Positions 24,217-34,919 of a stretch of 64,000 nucleotides of DNA are shown here, piece after piece; position 1 is the stretch's first letter, and each line of letters opens with the position of its first letter. A program made the translations under genes and the position numbers. The notes under the pieces are model-generated. The model did no database searches, had not been told where the DNA came from, and saw nothing but the letters and a program-made list of their open reading frames with translations. Source of the DNA: Ulota crispa (Eukaryota; Streptophyta; Bryopsida; Orthotrichales; Orthotrichaceae). Location: NCBI GenBank assembly GCA_963920765.1, contig OY987249.1, forward strand, positions 17,270,483-17,334,482, read 5' to 3'.

Positions 24217-27032
24217 AAAAATTTACTCCCACAAATTACAACAGTTGATAAATAGTGTTAGATTGACATTTAGTGTTGGTAACATTAAGAGGATTGTTGA
24301 CATTTAGTGTTGGGATTTGTAATTAGTATTGCCAACACTAAATACCATAATTAGTGTAGGAAGGGGGTGATTTATTCACCTACCGCCAAGTCTCCTTTCA
24401 AGTGGCGATGATGTCTTTATTGGAGAAGTGACTCGTGGGTGAATCCTTTCAACCACTGTTGTGCATCTAAGTAAAGCCGCTGGTTTAGAGTGTTTGTGTG
24501 CTAGAAGTTTAAAGAGTTTTAGGTGTCTGTATTGAAGATGGGCTTTTGGGTTGATTAGAATATGAAAGAGTTTAAAATTTAGGACTTATTGTTAAATTTA
24601 TTAAATTATTAATCATGTTATGAATTTATTTTCTTACGTTTTAGAACTTGACAGGCTTGATGTTCAAGTGATATTTCTAATTTCCTTTTACATTTTGGCC
24701 ATGTTGTTTTGTGTTTGTTTTTTTTGTTGCAACATCTTTCTTTGAGAGCATTTATAGAAGGTACGATTTCATTCTTTAAATTTATTAATTTCTATATAAT
24801 AAGATTGTATTGTATATCCTATTCCATCCAAAATTCATGATGTGTATATTGAAATTTTTATTGTTAGGGCTATTATTTGACTACTTTTAATGCTTGATGA
24901 TCATTAGTCATATTTAATATAAGCCAATTTCCACTATATTGTAAGGATCTTAGGGTTCAAAAAATGTGTAAACTTCAAGTGCGAAGTTCAATCATTTTTT
25001 GAGACCTTGATTATTATTTCATAGACACATTTAATCACACGTTTGATACTTGTACCTTCTTTGTAGCGTCTAAAACATACATTATCTCAAATTAGAATCA
25101 ATTGTGAGGCAAACTAAATAACTAAAGGTTTCAGCTCGATTTCGGAACTGGTTTTTTTAGAGATTAATTGTAATAAGTGTCGAGCTATCAACATTCTGCT
25201 CTTTTGCATTTAAAAACATGGCGGTTGTTGCATTTAGATTCTTTGATGCAAATTTGTTTATAATGGTTATATATATTCAATACTGTAATGAGATTCTTTG
25301 GTCTCAAATTGCAATTCAAAACTACTAAAATTTTCACTTAAGTATGCTAAACCATAGAATACCACATACAGGGCTGAATTTAGGGACAAAGACATAAAAT
25401 TGTTTATGATTGATTTATTTGTAGCTTTTACTTATGAGATGTCTATATGTATACAATTGTACAAACGTGGTGTGGTACAACCATGTCACTAGTGACTTGA
25501 ACATGTTTGAAAGAATGTATTCAACCTTGTAACTGTTGTGTTGCCCTTTACATCCCAATCTCAAAGATAAAACATCAACATGTTGACATAACTATTATAT
25601 ATTTACACAATAATATTTTATGGTGGTATTCAAAGTAATAAACAATGTGATCACCAATCAATTAAGAAATGAATATATTTCAGTTTAAAAATTCAAATCT
25701 ATGGTGAAGACGCTAGTGTATAGCATGGTGTATAGTAAGCAGTAGCGACTGTTTTCAATGCTAACAGAAAGCATGAGGAAAATCATGTGATTGGATGAGA
25801 TGAATGTATATGTATTAAGTAGAGATTAAGGTTAAGGTTTTATGTAACCTGATTTTATAATGAATATTTAAAAAAGTGACATTTCAATAGAACTTTGATA
25901 TCATTCACTACATTTCTTGTGAATTTAAAGTTGTAAGTGAACAAGGGATACACTCCACCTGTGTTTTATGGCAGAACCATGTTGTACGCTCAATTTTCAA
26001 AATAAAACTCTATTTTAGTATTTCAGAGTTTAGAAATCATTGAGAATTAATGATAGCACATAGTAAAATTATCCAGGGTTTACTTGTTATAGTGAATTCT
26101 CTAACATGCTTTCCAAATTGATAAACACTGAACTTTGAAAACTTTATTTTCATATGATGAAGTTTATGGATAATCGACATTATATACTTATTAAGAGAAA
26201 TAAGAATATATAAGAATTTTTTGTAAATGAACGAATTGTGATTATTTTGGTACTATACAGTATATGCAACTTTCAATTTTTGTTTATATACCTCAGTTGT
26301 TGAGTAAAACAAGTCCCTTTCCACAAATTTCAATGCACAACTACTGTAGGTTTGTAAGTTCATCTATAGTGACATTGTATTTAACAAACTTGGATGAGTA
26401 TTGTATCCTAATATTTTATTTGCAAATAATTTTCAATTAGAACCTCAGCAATTTTTTGGATACGAATGTGTCTTTTTAGATGTTCACCGAGCATATTTAA
26501 AAGTACATGGAATATTTTTCTTTTATGTAATTGTAACAATAGGAATTATAATGACTACAAAACTTGGTATTCATAAGTGAGACAATCACGTGATATATAA
26601 GTTCAAGGTGACATACAACTAATTAGCACGCTGTAGGGTTTAGGGAATTATTCAAGGTTAATAATGCAAATACAATCACATCCAAGAGTGTACAAACATC
26701 ATGATTGGTTGTTTACTTGGAATATTGTTCTTAGGAAGCACACATGATGCTTACAAGTATGGCAAGAAGTCTAAAGGCGTTACATTCATATCATTCTAGT
26801 AATCCAAAAAGTATTGCGACTATGTATTAGTTTTATTGATGGCAATGAATGCACAAAAATGTACTTGTCGACCCAATTTCATGGAAACCTTCAAAGATCA
26901 ATGTGGTTCGTATTGGCATTTTGTGACTTTTGATATTTTATGCAAATGTAGCCACAACACTCTAAATCAGATATTTGAATGTCCATGTACGTCTTTGGGA
27001 CGCTTGTGACACTTGTCTGTATATCAATATAG
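24217..27032. other. AT-rich spacer, no gene recognised
   Basis: About 2.8 kb without an exon chain. A small cluster of CATTTAGTGTTGG direct repeats lies at 24,255-24,320. The rest is low-complexity AT-rich sequence. Confidence 0.45.
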
Positions 27033-30000
27033 AAATCCCTAAGTGGTGCAACTCGGGTAGAGACCGTAAATCCAACCTCAGAAACGACTATAAGCGCTTG
27101 GCTTGAAGGTGGTGACAATGGAGAGGAACAAATTGAAGTTCTTGATGTTGGAGACGACAATGACTTTAGGCTTACAGAGAACGACCTCCGACGTCTTCAA
27201 AAGATTGATGTTGTTGCCTCAATTACAAGCTTGATGATGAAGCTGGAAGACCTCTCCTGCTTCCGCATTCCCTTGTGCAGGCTTGTTCCCATGCCCATGG
27301 TGAGACCCACGTTGATGTGCAATCTGGTGAAACTGGAGCACGAATTTGTTCATGGGTATCGTGAGGGCTCGCAAGTTTTCTATGTTTCAACAACGAACGA
27401 GGTTGGAGAAATGGTGGAGTTCACTGCTGAAGAAATGGCTGGTTGGAGCTCCCATTGGAGGAGTGAAAATGACAAGTTCCTTGCTTATATTGAACGGCAC
27501 ACGGAGCTGCATTTCTTGAGGAATGCAAAAAAATTGTATGCGATGGGAATCATAGGAGATTGGCGTGGATGAACCACATTTCAAAGCTGCATACTCATGA
27601 CTGAGCTTGGCATATTTCGGTAGACTCAATCGTGCTGGAGACCGTAGGGCGGATGGAGCTTGTTATGCAAGTGATGCATGACATTAACAAGTGAGTTGTT
27701 ACTTCGTGTCCTCCTACCCGACTAATTCTGTATTTGCGTGTGCATGAATCACCCTATCCGTACAATATCTAGCGTTAACTGATGACGGTTATTGTTCATG
27801 AATTGTAGGCACACCAAGGATTCACATGTAACAATGAATTTGGTGCACATCTTGTACCAGGTACAGAAGTGTGGCGTTTTGCCGATGGAAAAGTTTGCCA
27901 AGCTTCACCTGCTTGTTGCCTTGAAACGCTATGGAACGACCTCGAGTAGGAAAAGTTGGTATAGCACGCCAGTTGAATTGTTGACCTCCTTCATATTTCA
28001 TGTATGACTTGGCCACCCCACTTGAACTTTCAAAGGATGCTCTAAACCATGTTTGTGTTTGCCTGCCTTGATGCTTTTGATCATTGTGCTGTAGATTTTT
28101 GTGCATGTAACAAGAGATTGTTGTAGCAGCAGACGATACTCTTCGCAAGTATCACAAAAAGACAATGGATGATGATAAATGTGAATTTGGCATTGCCAAT
28201 GCCATGTTTGTGGGGGCAAAGGAGAAGGCCCAGAAGTTATGTTTGAAGATGGTTTGGCTTGAGGCAGTTGCAAGTCCCAACAATGGACAGGGGTTTCTCA
28301 AAGAGGTGTGACCAAAGACCCAATGTTTTGTTCTCTTGTGTTGTTATGGTCCGTCATGTCTCTCTAATCTTGAGTTTGCTATCTATTGCATAGGTGGAAA
28401 GACATTACAATTCGAATGAGGTGCCCGAGATGACCCTCAAGAAGCTGCAGATTGTGACTACGTGCAATATGTCATCTTATCACAAGATTAAGTTCCTCAA
28501 GTGGTGGAATTCTTCAATGCCGTCACGCAATGCAAGGCGGTTTTCCCCGAGGCTAGTGTCTGAGGAAAAATTGAAGACATTTTTGAGCAAATGCGTTTGG
28601 TACGCTGGGGTAAGTATTTTGACATTTGTACTCACAATGGGAAGGTGTATTCTTGTTTTTTTGTTTTTTGTTTTTGTCACGGTTGATGTTGATGGTATCT
28701 TGGAGTATGACGGATTTCTAGCTGTTGGCATTATGTTCTCAAATTGAAGACGCCGCCCTTATGTATTATAAGGATATTATCAAGGTGGACCACATCAACG
28801 TCGATATGAATGTTCCCATGGAGCCAGAGACTCTTGCGGAGTACACTGAAGGGTGGAGAAGGAAGATATGGGATCATGGATTCACGCCTTACTTCAAAGG
28901 GGTGCAGTCTTCAAGAGAACTGACAACTTCACAAATTTCCAGGATTCCGACCGAGCGATTTGTAGAGTTGTCTTTTGGTGAGATTTTCTCTGTATGGTTT
29001 TTTGTATCAAAGTTATGGAGGCATGCAATTTTTACTTTTACTTACATCCTTATTGTCCCTAAACCTTGCAGAGTGACTTGTCTCTTTGTTTGAGAGCCAC
29101 AAAGATAATCGGGCTAGAGATGCATGAAGGCGAACACTTCTAAATCCTATGGCCACAAGGGTGATTGTTGTTGCTTGCAAGATACGCCAATTCCTAAAAC
29201 CTTAAACATTTCCGTGGGTGTCGGATTTATCCATAGGTGCCACTTGCATGTGAAGCTTAGGGGTTGCGTATAAAACCAACCCTAAATCCTATCTCCCTCA
29301 TTGAGATTCTTAGATGGTACATTTGACCCTAATACTACCGATGGCAGATTTTTGCGTCACGTCGTTTTCATGGATTTGCTTACCAAAGTTGACACTTTGT
29401 TTTTGTTGTGTAGCTATATCAAACACAAGCTGCTGGCCAAAAAAGCCATAAGTCGCAAAGATCTTCCTCCTTTCTTATCAATGTGGCATGATTTCGGTTT
29501 AGTAGATTGTATGTACACTCTAGCTCAGCTTCAAACCTACACAACTGCCCATCTAGCGAGTGGAGGGTGGTACCTAGATTGTACTATTGACTTCACCCAC
29601 AATTTGGAAGTCCAATTGCACAAGTCTTGCAAAGATGTTGGAGAGGTGGACTTGGTGGTCCATGAGTTTGACGACTTGGATGAGGTGGCAAAATCTAAGG
29701 TCATTGCAAGGAGGACGACTGGTGATAAGAAGAAAAAGGCCCAAGAGATTGCAATTCAAGAGCAAAAGGTAGCTAGGGAAGCAAAGAGATTGGCAAAGGC
29801 GGGAGAGAACGGGAAGAATGAGAATATGAGGTCCAGTACTAGATGAAAGATGGAAACTCCAGGTGGTGAGCTTGGAGTTTTGCTCTCCTTGGTGGATCAA
29901 GGATCTCACATGCAAAGTGACCCCGTAGGGGTTTGAAACGGAAGGCATTAATGGACCCATTGGCAGAATTTGATCTATTTGATGGATTTGACATTTATGG

Positions 30001-31513
30001 CAAAATGGATGTTGTTCCTTTTGACGAAATGTGCAAAATGGAGTTCCTTCTCAACTTTTCAATCATTGATATTGTTAGGGACATGAAAACCATTGGTCTT
30101 AATCCATATATGGAGGTGATGGATTTCTTGAAAAATGTATTTGGTGCACACTTTTTTTGATTTTGAAGTTGGTAGTTTCCATGCGTGGTGACAAAATTGT
30201 CCTATGTTTTGAACTCGTTTATCCACAACATTGACTTTGCCTTTTGTCTTGTTGTATTTTGTGGACTTCAAAGTTTTCAAACAAAAGAGACCAATTGCCT
30301 GGCGGTTCAAAGAGGATCAAAAAGGCTGAGGTCGACCTCATCTTGTTTGATTGCCAAGAAAACTTGCCTGTTCCTAGTGTCTCCGAAACACAATCCGATG
30401 TCCCTGATTGGAACTACGATAAGGGTCACAAGATGATTCATGCGGCTTTCTGTTTTGCCGCGGAGCACCTTTAAGATCACAGTGCAATCATTGTTGTTCA
30501 TGCTCACTCTACCGATTCCAAATCTGTCATTGCCAGACTTTGCATCACTTATCGCATGACGATAAAGAAGGAATGGTTAGGCGTCAATTGCCTACACTTG
30601 ACCTCGTCTTTTGATGTCTCTTCTACAGTAAGCTTCTTCTTACCCTTTTATTATGATTCAATTCATTGTGTTGGTCTCCCCAATGCTTCCCTTGGTATTG
30701 AGTTTGTTGTAATGGATTTTGCAGACTCAAAAGTTTGGGATCACTTTGTTGGTGAAAAACCTTGGCAAGAAGCGGACATCCAATTTCTGTCTCAAATGTT
30801 CTCCCACGATGGAGAAACACGCATTGAACGTTGGTTGAAATGACGTGATTGTGAACCCCATCTTGGAAGATAGGTGGGCCATGAATGGCACCAAGCCGTG
30901 GAGAGGACCAAGGGAGAAGGACCCTCGATTTTACCAACTTCTCATCGAAGCGGCGTCAGGCAAAAGAGATGTTATCATTGACTGTACGGCTTCGACAGAT
31001 ACGATTGTCATTGTTTTTGTTATTGTCCACCATAAACCCCCTAAATTTTATTTTCATGGTTGATTGAGTCACTTTTCTCTATTACCAAAGTTCCATTATG
31101 TTTACAGGTGCGACAATTATTGCTTGCCGTCGAACGGGTCGCCATATATTGACACTGGAAGAAGATGGCAAAATATTTCAGGCCTTGCTGAAACCAATGA
31201 TGCCAATCAAACATGAGAAGGAGGAGCCGGCTCTAATAGCAACAACTGCGCAAGACCCGAATGCTATAATGGTTGAACCGAATTTTTTGCAAGAATCTAC
31301 GCAACAAGTAAGTTTCTCTTGCGATTTTGTAAATTTGCAGTCCATTTTCATGTCATGGGAGCTTTGTGCTGATTGTTTTGCAAAAAAATTTACTTGATGG
31401 AAGTTGTATTACAGGTGACGAAGATGGAGGAGAAGAAGAAAAAGAAGATTGAGGAGTTAGCTCGCCTCCCTCCGGAGAAATGCGGATGCAAAGACGAGAT
31501 GATGCATTGGTAG
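27033..31513 (+). pseudogene. Decayed multi-exon gene: ParB/Srx-like domain joined to an N6/N4 DNA-methyltransferase-like domain
   Basis: Exons can be followed by sense and splice sites at about 27033-27690, 27809-28001, 28117-28305, 28394-28609, 28722-28977, 29301-30130, 30272-30627, 30725-30998, 31108-31307 and 31415-31513. Exon 1 has FRIPLCRLVPMPMVRP, FYVSTTNEVGEMVEFT and, after a frameshift in an A-run near 27,530, a DGNHRRLAWMNH motif typical of the ParB/sulfiredoxin fold. A charged linker follows (KKKKAQEIAIQEQKVAREAK, about 29,733-29,790). The C-terminal part has VDLILFDCQEN at the motif IV position, then KPWRGPREKDPRFYQLLIEA, VIIDCTASTG and ATIIACRRTGRHILTLEED. This is the order of beta-class N6_N4_Mtase enzymes, with motif IV first and motifs X and I last. 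The last exon encodes a Lys-rich stretch and PPEKCGCKDEMMHW. Damage includes stops near 27,601, 28,560, 29,844, 30,472 and 30,837, frameshifts in exons 1, 4 and 6, and a mutated donor at 30,999. Retained introns exclude a processed copy. Family calls are by motif and need a search. Confidence 0.65.
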
Positions 31514-32172
31514 TTGTGGTAACTATTAACACCTGTGACCACTGTACACGAGAAATTGATTGAAGCATCACGCAGAGGAGAAACGGTGGAAGTAGAAGAG
31601 ATGCTGGTCAAACACCTTGTGCGTGGGAAGGGTCCTTATAAGTTTAATACCCTTATTCTTCTTTTATTTCTGTATCAACAATTGCTCCATTTGGTTTTGC
31701 TTGCCACTTCTCATTTGAGTGTGAGTGGGTGCTGCTATGCGACACGTTAGGAGAAAAGGTTCCTCACTAACTTAGATTTTGCTTCACTCTATCTCATAAC
31801 TTAGTGTCTCACTGGCTGCTGCTTCTTTTCCTTTCCGATTTTTTATTTTCGTGTCTTTGGCTGTTGCTGATCGGTAATTAAGTGGAAGAGGTCCAACTGA
31901 GGTTTTCTAATTTCTGGTCCTCTTCTTCATTCACGTGACAGTTGCAAGGAAGCATGACTTGTCCGCAGCTTGTATGCAGTTGGCATTAATATTTTTGGCG
32001 GCGCATGCAAGCTGATGTGAGGCGCTCTTGTCTTCAAACTTAGAAAAGAATTCTGCTGCATTGTTTTGAATTAACGGAAGGATAGATGGGGAAAATTAAA
32101 CTAGCACGGATTGTCGGAAGGGAAATTATGGCTGCATCAGCAAGTGAATAAGTATGAGGTTCGTATCCATAC
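31514..32172. other. Spacer of moderate composition, no gene recognised
   Basis: Contains CT-rich and TTTCTTTTCC tracts and a CACGTG at about 31,934, which could belong to a promoter, but no downstream coding exon was found on the plus strand before the next repeats. Confidence 0.35.
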
Positions 32173-32232
32173 GGAGATTATTTGGGTTTACTAGGTAGTG
32201 CGCTTACTACCTAGTAAACCCAAATAATCTCC
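32173..32232. repeat. Perfect 27-bp hairpin with a 6-nt loop
   Basis: The left arm, starting GGAGATTATTTGGGTTTACT at 32173, is exactly complementary to the right arm ending at 32232, with loop GCGCTT at 32,200-32,205. All 27 pairs are matched. Such exactness suggests recent formation or selection. It could be a tiny foldback insertion or a small-RNA precursor; the sequence alone does not decide. Confidence 0.85.
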
Positions 32233-32234
32233 CT

Positions 32235-32272
32235 GTTAGTACATCGTTGCATCGTTAGTACATCGTTGCATG
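32235..32272. repeat. Exact 19-bp direct duplication
   Basis: GTTAGTACATCGTTGCAT is present twice head to tail directly after the hairpin; the units differ only in their last base. Confidence 0.8.
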
Positions 32273-32788
32273 AGGATGCGGAGTAAGTTATCAACCTCGC
32301 GGATGTTGAATTGCATGCCCTGGTGACGCCTGTATTAAGCCTTCGGATCACAAGGTATTAATTTTCCTGCTCATGAAGGAGATCGGCAGTTCCTAATTAA
32401 GATAAGTCTCGGAGATTAGTATGGAATTATGTTGTTCATATTCGAGAAAAAATAGATGCAAAGCTTTGTGTTCTTCAGTTTGTAAAAAGCAATCGAGCCT
32501 TAGCTTTCGGCGATTTGTTGAACTGCTCCCTTAATTGCTCCGTTGCTCGTGAGTTAAGCAAAGATTTCTGGAGTTATGATTTTGGATGTTTTGGGAGAAT
32601 TTAGTAAGTCAGATAGCTAGTAGCAGTTCAGGTAAGCCAAATTCTGGTGTCACATAATTTGTTTGCAGCTGCGGTTATAGCTGCCACCACGCAGCTTATG
32701 CTCATCACCCTGGTGCTGGCTTTGTTACTTTCGGGTACGAAGACTTCTTTCAGTGATTACAAAAGTTGTTGGTAGTTCGTGTCAAAAG
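32273..32788. other. Spacer, no gene recognised
   Basis: No open frame or repeat boundary of note. Confidence 0.4.
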
Positions 32789-33135
32789 CATATAGAATGT
32801 AGGGAAAATTTCATGGATACCACTGAAGTTCGCAATAATTTCATAGTTACCTCTGCTTTTTCAGAAATTTCACAGATACCCTTGGACCAACATTTTTAAG
32901 CGTATTTTTTGTTGTGCATGCCACTTTCCTTTTTCCTTGTGCGCACTTGTAACAAGAACAAGAAAGAAGTAGTGTGTGCACAAAGGGAGAAGAGAAGTGG
33001 CATGCACAACAACAAAAAACTCTTGAAAATGTTGGTCCAAGGGTATCTGTGAAACTTCTGAAAATACAGGGGTATCCATGAAATTTTTGCGAACTTCAGG
33101 GGTATTCATGAAATTTTCCATAGATTCTATATATG
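32789..33135. mobile_element. Long-hairpin MITE with TCATGGATACCCCTG sub-repeats
   Basis: The two halves are near-perfect inverted copies (arms of about 150 bp), meeting near 32,960. Each arm holds a short tandem unit of the form AAATTTCATGGATACCCCTG. Ends read ATATAGAATGTAGGG and the near complement TAGATTCTATAT. Confidence 0.75.
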
Positions 33136-33700
33136 AACTTCAATGGGTTCATGCTTGGCACGACCTTGTGTTCGCAAAATTAGTAGCAATCCCGTTTGCT
33201 TGTGATTTTTCAGCAAATATTTTTGTAAATGTCAGTGACTAGGGCCGCAAGATATAAATACCTATCTCCCTTGAGTTTGCTAAGTCTTAATGTTTGGTGC
33301 CGTTATCCGAGAATTATTCATAGATCTGGTGAAGGATACAAGCAAGGATGAACGTTAGCCACGGGGTTAGCCATGCCAGATTAGAGAGTAAATCAATTGC
33401 AATTGCTGCACTTTTCATTGTTGGGATGTTTGTTGCAAGTCGCTATGGAATGATCTTATTTTGTACAGATTCTCAATTGCAACATCTTGTCAAAATTACA
33501 ACAAGAAAACAGGGTGCGCTGTTTTGATTTTGCAGCACTAGCTCTATTATATCGCTGTAGATCATTTAGCAGAACGTCATCAATGAAATCCTTGCTGGCG
33601 ATTTTGCCATTTTGCCAACGTGCTCTCACTTGATTGACCAACACTGTTAACACGCAAATGTGAAAATTTAATTCAACTAAACACGAGCTATCCACTACGT
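33136..33700. other. Spacer, no gene recognised
   Basis: A 79-codon minus-strand frame at 33,456-33,695 has no recognisable motif. Nothing else is visible. Confidence 0.4.
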
Positions 33701-34352
33701 CTACACTGAGTATTGCATTTAGATTGCCTTAGAGCATCTTCTGCCATCTGTCAAATGAAGCCCATGGAAACTAGGTTTGGAGGGGAAGGGAGCAGCAAGT
33801 AGCGCAATAGGGTGTAAAGTTCTCTTGGAGTGCAAAAGGTTTCAAGGCCTGTACCTGTGCTAAAACAAATCACATTGGTACATCTAGCTAAGCAGAGTGA
33901 ACAGTGCTTGGCGGGACTGTGAAGGGAGTTTGGAGAAACCTTGAATTTGATGTGAAAGTGGCTAAACCTTAACGGCCCCGCTCTTGCACATTGACTAGTA
34001 CAGTATTATTGGAGACTTGAATTGCAAAAGCCGTTACAGGTGGAACGCAAAGGGCTCATTTGGCAAGTGGCAAGAGTGCTCTTACCTTGGAAAATTACCT
34101 CATGACCCATCATTGGCCACTTGAAGCCGTTGGAGGTACAAACAACTCTCTAAAAACTTGGATTTCACATGGTATAGATCTTGGAATTTGCTATTTTGTT
34201 GTTTTGGAATTTTGTTGTTGTTGTTAGACCTTTTAAAATTTATTTATTGTAGTAGTTATTGATGAAGATTACTGTAGCATCAAGAAATATTCAAATAGTG
34301 TGAAATTTCAAGAAATTAGTGTGGGGCAACATGAATGCAATATTTAGTGTAG
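33701..34352. mobile_element. MITE with GCATTTAGGTTGCC ends, copy 3, with a nested insertion
   Basis: The left end is CTACACTGAGTATTGCATTT and the right end is its near complement GCAATATTTAGTGTAG. The right interior matches copy 2 at 7516-8023 (GGATTTCACATGG, TTGATGAAGATTACTGTAG, ATTAGTGTGGGGCAAC). The left part is interrupted at 33,732 by a Harbinger-like element. Confidence 0.7.
33732..34081. mobile_element. PIF/Harbinger-like MITE nested in another MITE
   Basis: Starts TTA-GAGCATCTTCTGCC and ends GCAAGAGTGCTC-TTA. The duplicated TTA and the uninterrupted copy at 6893-7206 (GGTTACTTTACCTTG at the equivalent point) define the insertion. Confidence 0.65.
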
Positions 34353-34405
34353 TTGGTTTAATTGAAGCAATGTGAGTATCTGTTGGAGAAAATTGACATT
34401 ATTAA

Positions 34406-34763
34406 CCCCTAAATGCTGAGGCAGACAAAAACCATTTGTTGCATATCAAAAAAATGCTTTGCAAATTGGGAAAAAGCTATTTTTCATTTGATTTTTTTCA
34501 AAAGTGATCATAAACTCATGGTCCATCATGTAAGGCAAAATATCACCTCATTAGATGCACTCATATTTTTAAGTAACTCAAATTGTGAGAAGATTCAAAG
34601 ACATGGTGTTAGATCCCATGCTACCTTGTAATTTTCAAGAGGTGAATATGTATGTTGAGTATTACAACTTTTAGAAACAATATTATAATGAGTGGGCACT
34701 TGCAAATCATTGTAGAGCCATTGTAAAGGGGCTGGTCATGATGACTAACCTGGTGTTTAGGGG
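34406..34763. mobile_element. TTAA-flanked MITE (CCCCTAAA family), 358 bp
   Basis: TTAA at 34402-34405 and 34764-34767 flank termini CCCCTAAATGC and the right end TGTTTAGGGG. The interior aligns with 14331-14681 (AAAGTGATCATAAACTCATG, AACTCAAATTGTGAGAAG, ATTTTCAAGAGG). Confidence 0.75.
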
Positions 34764-34919
34764 TTAAGAGTGTGAATGATCAAACCAAAAAAAATTTGAA
34801 CATAGAAATTATAAAACATCTAGTAATACACAACCTCAAGAAGAAACCTGAAAGTAAATTTTCACTAGATTGTCAAAATACATAAATCCAAAGTTGATTA
34901 TGTGCACTCACTAAATTTT

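Noticed and set aside
24255-24360. Repeated CATTTAGTGTTGG blocks considered as a CRISPR-like or regulatory array
   Set aside because: Only a few irregular copies with uneven spacing in a plant nuclear region; ordinary short direct repeats.
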